DNA of 64,000 nucleotides from an uncultured Verrucomicrobiota bacterium (GTDB lineage Bacteria > Verrucomicrobiota > Verrucomicrobiia > Verrucomicrobiales > Verrucomicrobiaceae): positions 39,570-103,569 of the forward strand of contig CAINGK010000196.1 in NCBI GenBank assembly GCA_903848465.1. The letters are read 5' to 3'. The translations under genes and the position numbers were made by a program. Positions 17,522-25,571 of the stretch are shown here, one piece after another (positions within the stretch are counted from its first letter, which is position 1; every line of letters begins with the position of its first letter). The notes beneath the pieces were generated by a model that made no database searches, was not told where the DNA came from, and saw only the letters and a program-made list of their open reading frames with translations.

Positions 17522-20500
17522 ATGCTGAACTCCATCGTCTCCTGGGCGCTGAACATGCGCGTGCTCGTTGTCGCTGCTGCGCTGGCGCTGCTGCTGGTCG
17601 GCATCAATGCCACGAAAAATGCACCACTGGATGTGTTTCCTGAATTCGCGCCGCCACTGGTGGAGGTGCAGACGGAGGCACCGGGGCTTTCTACGGAGGA
17701 AGTCGATGCCTTGGTCACTGTGCCGCTGGAAAACTCGCTCAACGGCCTGCCGTTCCTGAAGACGCTGCGCTCCAAATCGGTGCTGGGCTTGTCCTCAGTG
17801 GTGATGATCTTTGATACGGGCACGGACATCCTCAAAGCGCGGCAGCTCGTGCAGGAAAGACTGAATCTCGCGCAGAACCGGCTGCCTGCCGTGGTGAAGC
17901 CGCCGGTGCTGATGTCTCCCTATTCTTCCTTGAGCCGAGTGCTGAAAGTGGGGCTGACGTCGAAGACGTTGTCGCAGATGGAGTTGAGTGAGCTGTCGCG
18001 CTGGACGATTCGTCCGCGTCTGATGTCCGTGCGTGGCGTGGCCAATGTCGCCATCTGGGGGCAGCGCGACAAACAATACCAAGTGCTCGTCGATCCTCAG
18101 CGCCTGCGTGCGGCTGGTGTGACGTTGGATGCGATCACCAAGGCCGCTGGCGATGCCGCCGTGATCAGTGCGGGCGGATTCATTGATACTCCCAATCAGC
18201 GGCTCAGCGTGGCGCAACTGGCCTTGATCGTCACTCCGGAGGATTTGGCGCGGACAGTGGTGGAGTTCCGTAACGGCGCACCGATCCGCCTCGGGGATGT
18301 GGCTGATGTGAAGATTGGCAATCCGGCACCGATTGGGGATGGCGTCATCAACGATGGCCCGGGCATCCTGCTCATTGTTGAAAAGCAGCCCTGGGGCAAC
18401 ACGCTGGACGTGACGCATGGCGTCGAAAAAATGCTGGAGGAGCTGAAGCCCGCGCTGCCCGGAGTGGATGTGGACAGCACCATCTTCCGGCCTGCCACTT
18501 TCATTCAGCTATCCATGGATCATCTGACCGAGGCACTGTGGCTTGGCTGTTTGCTGGTGGTCGTCGTGCTCGCGCTGTTCCTTGGAGACTGGCGCACCAC
18601 GGTCATCAGCCTCACGGCGATCCCGCTGTCCCTGGCCATTGCGCTGCTCTTTCTGGCGTGGCGGGGCGAAACGATCAACACCATGATTTTGGCGGGCCTC
18701 ATCATCGCGCTGGGAGAGGTGGTGGATGATGCGATCATCGATGTGGAAAACATCCTCCGCCGTCTGCGGCAGAACGCGGGACTTGCAGAGCCGAAGTCAA
18801 AGCTGCGGGTAGTGCTTGATGCTTCGTTGGAGGTGCGCAGTGCGGTCGTCTATGCCAGCGTCATCATCGTGTTGGTGTTCATCCCAGTGTTTTTCTTGCC
18901 GGGGCTGGCGGGCACATTTTTCAGGCCGCTGGCGCTGTCTTACATTCTTGCTATCAGCGCATCGCTCGTCGTGGCGCTCACAGTCACACCCGCGCTGAGT
19001 TTGATGCTGCTGCGCGTCAAGGACGGACACCATCGCGATGCCTTCGTCGCCCGTGGTCTGAAAGCCGCGTACCGTGCCGTGCTGCCGGTGTTTGCGCGCA
19101 GCCCATGGCTGGCGCTGCTCATTCTCGCAGGTGCTTTTGCCTTCACCGGCTTCATCTGGCACACGCAGCTCAAGGAGGAGTTTCTACCGAACTTCAAGGA
19201 GCGTGACTTTCTCATGCACTGGCTGGAAAAGCCGAACACCTCGGTCGAAGCAAGCACACGCATCACCATCGCCGCCAGCAAGGATTTGCGCGCCATTCCC
19301 GGCGTGCGCAATCTCGGCGCTCACATCGGTCGTGCGGAGGTCGCGGATGAAGTGGTCGGTCCGGACTTCACAGAGTTGTGGATTAGCCTTGATCCCAACG
19401 TCGATTACGATGAAACGATTCACAAAGCGCAGGCGGTGGTGGATGGCTACCCCGGCCTCACCCGCGACCTGCTCACCTTTCTGCGGGAACGTGTGAAGGA
19501 GGTCCTCACGGGTGCCAGCGCCAGCATCGTCGTGCGCATTTTTGGCTCAGATCTCGATGTGCTGCGTGATCGCGCTGCGGCCGTTGGTGCTGCGCTGAAG
19601 GAGGTGCCTGGAGTGAGCGCCCTGAAGGTCGAATCTCTCACGCTGGTGCCGCAGATCACCGTGAAGCTGCGGCCTGAGTCCGCCGCGCTGCATGGACTCA
19701 CAGCGGGTAAGGTGCGCCAGGCGGTGACCACACTCATCAGCGGGAGGAAAGTGGGCGAGGTGTACGAAGACCAGCGCGTGCATGATGTCATGGTCTGGAG
19801 CCTTCCAGCAGTGCGGGCTGACTACACCACGCTGCGTGATCTGCTCATTGAAACACCTGCTGGAGGACATGTGCGCCTCGCCGATGTGGCCGATCTCGCC
19901 ATCGTGCCCACGCCGAATGCGATCAAACGCGAAGGCGCATCTAGACGCATTGACGTGACCTGCAACGTCACAGGACGTGCTTTGGGAGAGGTCGCAAAAG
20001 AGATCGAAGAACGTGTCGGCAAAGTTCAGTTTCCCGCAGGTTATCATCCTGAAATCCTCGGTGAATGGGCTGAGCGGCAGTCCGCGCAGAGCCGCCTGGG
20101 CTGGCTCGCGCTGGCCTCATTCGCTGGTATTCTCATGCTGTTGCTCGCGGATTTCCAGTCACCGCGTCTGGTGGTGCTGATCGCGCTGACGCTGCCCTTT
20201 GCCCTTATTGGTGGAGTCATGGCGGCGTGGCTGGGCGGTGGGGTGCTTTCGCTCGGATCGCTGGTTGGTTTTGTCACGGTTCTTGGCATCGCTGCGCGCA
20301 ACGGCATCCTGCTTGTCAGCCACTATCGTCATTTGCAGACCGACGAAGGACGTGCGTTTGGGCTTGATCTCGTTTTGGAAGGCAGCGCTGAGCGTCTCGT
20401 TCCCATCCTCATGACCGCCTCCACTGCCGCGCTTGCCCTGCTGCCGCTCGTGCTCAAAGGCAATGTGCCGGGCAATGAGATCGAGCGCCCGATGGCCCTC

Positions 20501-20608
20501 GTCATCCTTGGTGGGCTCGTGACCAGCACGCTGCTGAATCTGTTTCTCCTACCGGCATTGTATGCGCGGTTTGGCAAAGTGTCGGGCAGCCTGGAAAAAG
20601 CAGCATGA
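17522..20608 (+). CDS. RND permease, HME-like (CzcA/CusA superfamily), non-Cu/Ag type
   Basis: 1028 aa inner-membrane proton-driven pump with the usual two blocks of six TMs and two large periplasmic loops. The TM4 proton-relay region reads [18 protein letters not shown], keeping Asp and Glu at the positions used by heavy-metal RND pumps. [19 protein letters not shown] and [19 protein letters not shown] are the family's N-terminal porter segments. In the region that carries the three methionines of CusA, this protein has [23 protein letters not shown] and [15 protein letters not shown], so the Cu(I)/Ag(I) triad is absent. Another cation or a non-metal substrate is likely. Overlaps the MFS gene by 4 bases (ATGA). 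Confidence 0.9.
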   Translation: MLNSIVSWALNMRVLVVAAALALLLVGINATKNAPLDVFPEFAPPLVEVQTEAPGLSTEEVDALVTVPLENSLNGLPFLKTLRSKSVLGLSSVVMIFDTGTDILKARQLVQERLNLAQNRLPAVVKPPVLMSPYSSLSRVLKVGLTSKTLSQMELSELSRWTIRPRLMSVRGVANVAIWGQRDKQYQVLVDPQRLRAAGVTLDAITKAAGDAAVISAGGFIDTPNQRLSVAQLALIVTPEDLARTVVEFRNGAPIRLGDVADVKIGNPAPIGDGVINDGPGILLIVEKQPWGNTLDVTHGVEKMLEELKPALPGVDVDSTIFRPATFIQLSMDHLTEALWLGCLLVVVVLALFLGDWRTTVISLTAIPLSLAIALLFLAWRGETINTMILAGLIIALGEVVDDAIIDVENILRRLRQNAGLAEPKSKLRVVLDASLEVRSAVVYASVIIVLVFIPVFFLPGLAGTFFRPLALSYILAISASLVVALTVTPALSLMLLRVKDGHHRDAFVARGLKAAYRAVLPVFARSPWLALLILAGAFAFTGFIWHTQLKEEFLPNFKERDFLMHWLEKPNTSVEASTRITIAASKDLRAIPGVRNLGAHIGRAEVADEVVGPDFTELWISLDPNVDYDETIHKAQAVVDGYPGLTRDLLTFLRERVKEVLTGASASIVVRIFGSDLDVLRDRAAAVGAALKEVPGVSALKVESLTLVPQITVKLRPESAALHGLTAGKVRQAVTTLISGRKVGEVYEDQRVHDVMVWSLPAVRADYTTLRDLLIETPAGGHVRLADVADLAIVPTPNAIKREGASRRIDVTCNVTGRALGEVAKEIEERVGKVQFPAGYHPEILGEWAERQSAQSRLGWLALASFAGILMLLLADFQSPRLVVLIALTLPFALIGGVMAAWLGGGVLSLGSLVGFVTVLGIAARNGILLVSHYRHLQTDEGRAFGLDLVLEGSAERLVPILMTASTAALALLPLVLKGNVPGNEIERPMALVILGGLVTSTLLNLFLLPALYARFGKVSGSLEKAA

Positions 20609-21789
20609 GCGATTCTAAAACCAAAACCATCCGTCCACGCCTGCCCGCCACTGTGTGGGCGCTGGGATGGGTGAGCTTTTTCACGGATGTCTCCACCGAG
20701 ATGGTTTATCCGCTGCTGCCGATATTTCTCACGACGACGCTGGGGGCCAGCATGGCATTTGTAGGCTTGGTGGAAGGCATTGCGGAGTCCACGGTAAGTC
20801 TGCTCAAAATTGCCAGCGGTTGGTGGTCGGACCGGGTGCGAAAGCGCAAGCCGCTCATGATCGCGGGTTACGGTCTCAGTGCGCTCACACGGCCATTGAT
20901 CGCGATTGCAGCCACGGGCGGGCAGGTGCTGGGCGCACGTTTTATCGACCGCATTGGCAAAGGCATCCGAACTACGCCGCGCGATGCCTTGCTGGCGGCG
21001 TCGGTGCCGGCGGAACAGCGTGGGGCGGCCTTTGGCGTGCAGCGTGCCATGGACAATGCGGGCGCGGTGTTCGGCCCGCTCATTGCGTGGATCATGCTGC
21101 AATGGTTCACCAGCGATTATCGTATGCTGTTCTGGATCGCCGTGATTCCCATGGTGGGGGCGATGGGCAGCTTGATCTTTGGCACACGGGATCAGGTACT
21201 ACCTGCAATTGCCGCTGCGGAAAAGGCCGTGGTTCCATTTAGCATCACGCCCGCCTTCAAGAGCTATCTTGGCGCGGTGCTGCTGTTCACTCTTGGCAAT
21301 TCTAGCGATGCCTTCCTGCTGCTGCGCGCGCAAGCGGTGGGTATTCCGGTCAGCAGCCTGCCGCTGCTGTGGCTGGCGCTCAGTTTGGTGAAGTCGGTCA
21401 GCAGCTATCCTGCCGGTGTGCTGAGTGACCGGATTGGCCGCCGTGGACTCATCATCGGTGGCTGGTGCGTGTATGCGCTGGTGTATGTGGGCTTTGGCCT
21501 GGCCAGCCAGCCCTGGCATATCTGGGCCTTGTTTATCGCCTACGGCCTCTTCTACGGCATGACGGAATCGACCGAGCGTGCACTCGTGGCTGATTTTTAT
21601 CCCGATTCGCAGCGTGGCCGAGCCTTTGGCAGCTTCAATTTCATCACCGGTATCGGTGCCCTGCCTGCGAGCCTGCTCATGGGCTGGCTGTGGACGGCGC
21701 ATGGACCGCTGGTCGCCTTTGGCTCGGGAGGAGTGCTCGCCTTATGTGCTGTGGCATGGTTTGCTTTCAAAGTCCCGCACACCCGATAA
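20605..21789 (+). CDS. MFS transporter coupled to the RND operon
   Basis: 394 aa with about 12 hydrophobic segments. [40 protein letters not shown] and [19 protein letters not shown] match a widely distributed MFS subgroup seen beside metal-resistance genes. The start codon overlaps the RND permease stop, making it the fifth gene of the two-component/efflux run. It could move the same substrate across the inner membrane to the periplasm, where the RND complex takes over; that is inference. It is followed by a hairpin terminator and is convergent with the Cys-rich lipoprotein gene. Confidence 0.85.
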   Translation: MSDSKTKTIRPRLPATVWALGWVSFFTDVSTEMVYPLLPIFLTTTLGASMAFVGLVEGIAESTVSLLKIASGWWSDRVRKRKPLMIAGYGLSALTRPLIAIAATGGQVLGARFIDRIGKGIRTTPRDALLAASVPAEQRGAAFGVQRAMDNAGAVFGPLIAWIMLQWFTSDYRMLFWIAVIPMVGAMGSLIFGTRDQVLPAIAAAEKAVVPFSITPAFKSYLGAVLLFTLGNSSDAFLLLRAQAVGIPVSSLPLLWLALSLVKSVSSYPAGVLSDRIGRRGLIIGGWCVYALVYVGFGLASQPWHIWALFIAYGLFYGMTESTERALVADFYPDSQRGRAFGSFNFITGIGALPASLLMGWLWTAHGPLVAFGSGGVLALCAVAWFAFKVPHTR

Positions 21790-21796
21790 ACACAAA

Positions 21797-21821
21797 GCGG
21801 CGTCTGGATCACAGACGCCGC
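21797..21821. terminator. Hairpin terminator between convergent MFS and lipoprotein genes
   Basis: Perfect 10-bp stem GCGGCGTCTG / CAGACGCCGC with a 5-base loop in the 55-base convergent gap. On the minus strand it is followed by a T-rich run (CTTTGTGTTTATC), so it fits termination of the ECF/lipoprotein strand best; it may work both ways. Confidence 0.75.
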
Positions 21822-21844
21822 CTGCATGGATGTCGCGTTATGGT

Positions 21845-22174
21845 TTAGTGAGCCGAGCAATGATGCAGGGTGCCGCCGCAGGTCTTGCAGGAGTGTTCTG
21901 GCAATTCCCCCTTCTTTGCCCAGGCGACGAGTTTGGTTTCGCAATCCGGGCAGCTCATGTGGCTGGAAGAGTGCAGGGTCACGATGCCTTTGTCCCCAGG
22001 AGCCGTGCTGACAGAGGGGGATTTGAACGTGACGGTGTGGCACTTGCTGCAAGTCACTGCACTGGTAGGGCAGCAACTAGTAGGCTTGGCGGCAGTGGCT
22101 TGACAGGAGACGAGCGCCAAAGCGCTGACAGCCATGAGTCCGGTGATGATGGATTTGATGAGTTTTGCTTTCAT
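21845..22174 (-). CDS. Cys-rich metal-binding lipoprotein candidate
   Basis: 109 aa from the start at 22174. The leader MKAKLIKSIITGLM...LALVSC has a lipobox with Cys24, so the product should be membrane-anchored outside the cytoplasm. The mature part is dense in potential ligands: Cys34-Cys35, CSKC (42-45), CPDC (75-78), CKTC (96-99), Cys106 and several His, including HHCSAH at the end. The CxxC pairs look like zinc-ribbon or rubredoxin-like knuckles. A metal-buffering or sensing role is inferred from this and from its place behind its own copy of the ECF promoter motif, about 40 bases upstream. No named family recognised. Confidence 0.68.
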   Translation of the reverse strand: MKAKLIKSIITGLMAVSALALVSCQATAAKPTSCCPTSAVTCSKCHTVTFKSPSVSTAPGDKGIVTLHSSSHMSCPDCETKLVAWAKKGELPEHSCKTCGGTLHHCSAH

Positions 22175-22216
22175 GATGTGGTTTGTTGAGTGTTGAAGAA
22201 GCATCTGCTTCACTGA

Positions 22217-22246
22217 GACAAACACCGCTGGCCTGGCAAACCCTTG
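22217..22246 (-). promoter_or_regulatory. Putative ECF-sigma promoter 1 (lipoprotein gene)
   Basis: Read on the minus strand: CAAGGGTTTG, 10 variable bases, then GGTGTTTGTC, ending 42 bases before the lipoprotein start. The same bipartite arrangement with the same spacing occurs at 23681-23710 and 23759-23788. The match between independent intergenic regions supports a promoter for the adjacent ECF sigma factor. Confidence 0.72.
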
Positions 22247-22284
22247 AGGATCACAACGCAGGCGCACTGCATGACAAGGCAGAG

Positions 22285-22857
22285 TCAGTCCGCCTGCAAA
22301 CCACCAAGTGCGGCACGCAACATCTGGCGCGCGCGATAAATGCGCGTCTCCACCGCTTTGGCAGTGCAGCCCACAGCAGCGGCGATTTCGGTATAGCTCA
22401 TGTCCTGGTACGTGAAAAGAAGCATGGCCTCGCGCAGATCGGCAGGCAAAGCGGCGAGGGCGGCTTCCACACGCTGCATTTGTTCGCTGCGTTCCATCTG
22501 CTCATCTGGGCCGGGCTGCGTCTCCACGCTCTCGGGCACGTGATCGTCTTCGTTGTCGATGGACACGGTGGGATGTCGCTGCTTCCAGCGCGCATGGTTG
22601 CGCGCGAGATTCGCGGCAATGCGGAAGAGATAGGTGGGAAACGGTGCGGTGGGGCTGTAGCGAGCGCGGCTTTGAAACAGTTTCACGAAGGTCTCCTGCG
22701 TGAGGTCGGTGGCCGTGGCGGCGTTACCGGTCATGCGCAGGAGAAACGCGGCCACCTTGTCCTTCCAGCGCTCCATCAGGCTGTTCAGCGCCAGATCATC
22801 ACCGGCGGCGAGTCGCTGCATGGCGGCAATGTCGGCATCGGGAGGCGTGTCGGACAT
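22285..22857 (-). CDS. ECF RNA polymerase sigma factor (CnrH-like position)
   Basis: 190 aa. Region 2 spans about residues 19-90 (LNSLMERWKDKVAAFLLRMT, ATDLTQETFVKLFQSRARY, TYLFRIAANLARNHARWKQR) and region 4 about 126-182 (LPADLREAMLLFTYQDMSY then TEIAAAVGCTAKAVETRIYR, a helix-turn-helix). No region 3 and no Cys-rich C-terminal tail as in CorE copper sigmas. It is the third gene of a minus-strand set: anti-sigma, periplasmic sensor, sigma, with a 4-base overlap and a 9-base gap, the same order as cnrY-cnrX-cnrH. It presumably recognises the repeated motif found before the anti-sigma gene, the lipoprotein gene and the divergent pump operon. Confidence 0.93.
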   Translation of the reverse strand: MSDTPPDADIAAMQRLAAGDDLALNSLMERWKDKVAAFLLRMTGNAATATDLTQETFVKLFQSRARYSPTAPFPTYLFRIAANLARNHARWKQRHPTVSIDNEDDHVPESVETQPGPDEQMERSEQMQRVEAALAALPADLREAMLLFTYQDMSYTEIAAAVGCTAKAVETRIYRARQMLRAALGGLQAD

Positions 22858-22866
22858 GCGCGTGGA

Positions 22867-23340
22867 TCAGTGGGTTGCATGGGCCGCCCCCAGCACATGG
22901 GGCAGCACGGTTTTCAAATAGCGATCCGCTTGATCGGGCACCATGCAGGCGGCGGTCTCATAGACATGCTGCAGCATGGCCTGCTGGCACTCCTGGGTGA
23001 GATCGGCACGTTCGCGCAGGAGTTTCGTAACATCGTCCGTCATCGTGCGGCTGCGTGAAGCGGACTCCTGCAGTGCCTGGTCAGAATGCTGCACGCGCTG
23101 GCACAGCTCCGCGCATTTGGGCTGGTAGGCCAGGTGCAGTGTGCGCACCTTTTCAAACTGCGAGTCCGTGAGATGGAGAGAGAGTTTAAGCCATTGGAGC
23201 TCGGGAAGCAGGCTGCCGCTTTCGACTGGCATCTGGGTCGTGTTGGTGCAGTCGCATGGCTGCAGCATCTGCTGCGAGCCAAAGAACATGCCAACGCCAA
23301 GCATGGCTGCTACGAAGAGGATGACCAGACCGCGCTTCAT
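22867..23340 (-). CDS. Periplasmic metal-sensor protein, CnrX/ZraP-like
   Basis: 157 aa with one N-terminal membrane anchor (residues about 4-21) and an all-helical periplasmic part: LPELQWLKLSLHLTDSQFEK, VRTLHLAYQPKCAELCQRV, SRTMTDDVTKLLRERADLTQ and ECQQAMLQHVYETAACM. The LxLTxxQxxxxxxL...Y pattern is that of the CpxP/ZraP/CnrX family of metal sensors. Potential ligands are unusually Cys-rich (CDC, KCAELC, ECQ, AACM) compared with the His/Met set of CnrX. It overlaps the anti-sigma gene by 4 bases. In CnrYXH, X binds metal and makes Y release the sigma factor; the same scheme is inferred here. Confidence 0.8.
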   Translation of the reverse strand: MKRGLVILFVAAMLGVGMFFGSQQMLQPCDCTNTTQMPVESGSLLPELQWLKLSLHLTDSQFEKVRTLHLAYQPKCAELCQRVQHSDQALQESASRSRTMTDDVTKLLRERADLTQECQQAMLQHVYETAACMVPDQADRYLKTVLPHVLGAAHATH

Positions 23341-23660
23341 TGCTGCACCTCGTGTTCCATTTGCAGGAAGGGATTGATCGATTGTGCATAGGCCAGCGCC
23401 CCCTGCGTGCGGAAGGCCTCACGGTGTTGGAGCCACCCCAAGCCGCCACCCAGCAGCATGCAGATAGCGATGGTGGCAAAAGCAGGTGCAGGCCGAGCGA
23501 GTGAACCGAGCAAGGCATGCCAGACCTGCGCCAGTGCCGTGCGCAGGGAGGAGGCCTCCGCTGCCTCGATGCGCGCCCAGACTTCCCGAGTGAAAGCGGC
23601 GGGAAGTGAGACCGGCGCGGGAGATTCGCGCAGGAGCTGATGAAGCTGGTCGTCGTTCAT
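23337..23660 (-). CDS. Membrane anti-sigma factor, CnrY-like
   Basis: 107 aa from the start at 23660. The cytoplasmic N-terminal half (MNDDQLHQLLRESPAPVSLP, then AAFTREVWARIEAAE) would contact sigma; a single TM segment follows (FATIAICMLLGGGLGWLQ, about residues 63-80), and a short periplasmic tail ends with NPFLQMEHEVQQ. Similar short N-terminal sigma-binding segments with FxxxVxxRI occur in CnrY-type anti-sigmas of metal systems. No zinc-binding ZAS motif. First gene of the sensor-regulator operon, and preceded by one copy of the shared promoter motif, suggesting autoregulation. Confidence 0.75.
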   Translation of the reverse strand: MNDDQLHQLLRESPAPVSLPAAFTREVWARIEAAEASSLRTALAQVWHALLGSLARPAPAFATIAICMLLGGGLGWLQHREAFRTQGALAYAQSINPFLQMEHEVQQ

Positions 23661-23680
23661 GGGATCAAGGATGTTACCAC

Positions 23681-23710
23681 GACTAACACCTGGGTCCGCC
23701 CAAACCCTTG
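23681..23710 (-). promoter_or_regulatory. Putative ECF-sigma promoter 2 (anti-sigma/sensor/sigma operon)
   Basis: Minus-strand CAAGGGTTTG, 10 bases, GGTGTTAGTC, ending 20 bases before the anti-sigma start. Same boxes and spacing as the motif before the lipoprotein gene, with 48 bases separating it from the divergent third copy. Confidence 0.75.
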
Positions 23711-23758
23711 CGGAAAGTGTGCGAATTTTTGGCGCTGATTGCGCACGGGGAGATTTTT

Positions 23759-23788
23759 TGAGGGTTTCGGCCGGATCAGGTGTTCTAC
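23759..23788 (+). promoter_or_regulatory. Putative ECF-sigma promoter 3 (copper pump operon)
   Basis: Plus-strand TGAGGGTTTC, 10 bases, GGTGTTCTAC, ending 63 bases before the Cys-rich peptide gene. The AGGGTTT and GGTGTT cores match the two minus-strand copies exactly with the same 11-base interval; the last positions diverge (CTAC versus AGTC/TGTC). Confidence 0.68.
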
Positions 23789-23851
23789 TGGAGGCGGGCA
23801 ATTATCTTGCCTTGTTGGCCCACTTCCCGCAGTCTCCCTCATCACACTCAC

Positions 23852-24214
23852 ATGAACGCCAGTTTTCTCAGAGTCATGATCGTCATCGCACTTGGTGCGG
23901 CCAATCTGGCTGGCCTCGTGACTCCCAGCTATGCCGGTGCGGCGACGGTGAAGGCACCGCCCTGCGGCATGGCGTGCTGTGTGAAAGGGGTGTGTGAATG
24001 CCAGGCCGTGCCAGCGGACGCGCCACCGCAGCCAGCCCCAAATGCTCCGGTGGCGGGCAAGCAGGCCATGAAGTATGTGCCCATGCTGCTCGCGATTCTT
24101 TCCACTCCAGCGGCTGGCAGCAGCCAAAGTCCGGTGCAGCTACCTGCGATAGCGGGCAGATGGCAAGCTTTGGCGACGCCGATATTCCGGCTGCTTTGCG
24201 CCATGCTCATGTGA
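23852..24214 (+). CDS. Small exported Cys-rich protein
   Basis: 120 aa from the start at 23852. The leader is MNASFLRVMIVIALGAANLAG followed by a likely signal-peptidase site after SYA. The mature N-terminus holds a tight cysteine cluster, CGMACCVKGVCEC, reminiscent of small copper-handling peptides, then a Pro/Ala-rich linker (PADAPPQPAPNAPVAG) and a C-terminal stretch without clear features. It is the first gene after the plus-strand promoter motif and precedes the tolC-like gene by 84 bases, so a periplasmic metal-chaperone role comparable to CusF is plausible but unproven. No family recognised. Confidence 0.7.
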   Translation: MNASFLRVMIVIALGAANLAGLVTPSYAGAATVKAPPCGMACCVKGVCECQAVPADAPPQPAPNAPVAGKQAMKYVPMLLAILSTPAAGSSQSPVQLPAIAGRWQALATPIFRLLCAMLM

Positions 24215-24240
24215 AGCGGCCCGTTCCTGACAGGTGAGGT

Positions 24241-24261
24241 GTGTCCACGTGTTGTGGACAC
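24241..24261 (+). other. Hairpin between the Cys-rich gene and the outer-membrane factor gene
   Basis: GTGTCCAC / GTGGACAC, a perfect 8-bp stem with a 5-base loop, in the 84-base gap. It lacks a directly adjacent U-tract (CTTTTT comes about 18 bases later), so it may be an attenuator, a processing site or an mRNA stabiliser. Confidence 0.5.
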
Positions 24262-24298
24262 CGCATTGCTAGAACGAAACTTTTTCCCATGAGAACCC

Positions 24299-25567
24299 AT
24301 GCACATTTCCCCATCAATCGCAGCGTTGGCGCTTGCCCTGGCAGCGGCTGCGCAGGCCGCCGACAGCACCGCACCAGCCACTCCACAGTTCATCCAGCTC
24401 CTCGTCACTGAGGCGGTGACCAAACATCCGAAGGTCGGTGCCGCCGAGTCGCGCACGCAGGCTGCCGCATCGGCGGTCCGTGGAGTGCGGCTGTGGCAGG
24501 ATCCGCAGGTCGGGATGGGCCTGATGGCGGCCAACAACTTTAACCGCCAAGTCAATGGCGACATTCTGGCCAGCATCGAGCAGCCCCTGCCGCGCCTGAG
24601 TTTGTACAAGGCGGAGAAGCGCAAAGCGAATGCGGATGAACTGGCGCAGAAGGCTACCCAGAGGCAAACGGCGAATGAACTGGGCCTGTCGGTGGCACAG
24701 GCGGTGCTGGAGCTTGCGCTGGCAGATGAAGTGATCCGCCTGCAGGCGGAGAATCTTGCGTGGCTGGGCACCATCGTGAAGACGGCCGAAGAGCGCGCGA
24801 AGAATCCGGATGCTACCGCCACGGAGACGCTGCGGCTGGAAAGCGAGTTCGCAGTGCGCAAGCAGACACTCGCGAGTGCAACGCGTCAGCGGGCTCAGTT
24901 TGCCACCACGCTGAACCTGCTGCTGGTACGCCCGCCGGAGGCGTCGTGGGCATCCTTGATACTGCCGGCGCGGACGGAGGAAATTTTTAATTCTATCGCG
25001 CTCAAGGTGCGGCTGGAACGTGACAATCCGCAGCTCGATGCCATGCGGCATCAGGTCGAGGGTGCGCAAGCGGAGGCGGATGCCGCAAGGGCGCGCAAGA
25101 AACCGGTGTTTTCGTTGGGCACGCAGTACTTCACGTACTCACGTGGCACCATCAATGACTCGATGCTGGTGTTCGGTTTCAAAATGACGCTGCCATGGTT
25201 CAACAGCAGAGTTTACAAGGCGGACATTGAGCGTGCGGACAATCTGCGCGCTGCCTCACAGAAGGATTTGGATGCGGAGCAGCGTGAACTCTACACGCAG
25301 CTCACGTCCTTGATCACGGAGGCCAAGAACCAACAGCAGCTTGCAGAAGCCTATGCAAACGAGGTGCTGCCGAAGTCGGAGCAGGCGCTCGCGACTCTGC
25401 AAAACGCGTGGGTGTCCTCCAAGGCGACGCTGCTTGAAGTGCTGGATGCCCGTCGCCTGCTGCTTGATGCGCGGCAGGAGCAAAAGCGCGCACTCGCTGC
25501 ACGGCACGCCGCATCATACGCACTCTCGGCCCTCATCGGTGGCCTGACCAAAACTCCAGTTCATTAA
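24299..25567 (+). CDS. TolC-family outer-membrane factor (CusC-like)
   Basis: 422 aa with a cleavable signal peptide (IAALALALAAAAQAAD), not a lipoprotein, in contrast to the TolC gene at 15.2 kb. It has the duplicated helix-strand pattern: VTKHPKVGAAESRTQAAASA, IEQPLPRLSLYKAEKRKANA, ETLRLESEFAVRKQTLASAT, VFGFKMTLPWFNSRVYKADI and STLLEVLDARR-like ATLLEVLDARRLLLDARQEQ near the end. The short gaps (4 bases to the adaptor) and the adaptor-to-permease overlap make this a CBA operon. It supplies the outer-membrane channel of the copper/silver-type pump. Confidence 0.88.
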   Translation: MHISPSIAALALALAAAAQAADSTAPATPQFIQLLVTEAVTKHPKVGAAESRTQAAASAVRGVRLWQDPQVGMGLMAANNFNRQVNGDILASIEQPLPRLSLYKAEKRKANADELAQKATQRQTANELGLSVAQAVLELALADEVIRLQAENLAWLGTIVKTAEERAKNPDATATETLRLESEFAVRKQTLASATRQRAQFATTLNLLLVRPPEASWASLILPARTEEIFNSIALKVRLERDNPQLDAMRHQVEGAQAEADAARARKKPVFSLGTQYFTYSRGTINDSMLVFGFKMTLPWFNSRVYKADIERADNLRAASQKDLDAEQRELYTQLTSLITEAKNQQQLAEAYANEVLPKSEQALATLQNAWVSSKATLLEVLDARRLLLDARQEQKRALAARHAASYALSALIGGLTKTPVH

Positions 25568-25571
25568 ATCC

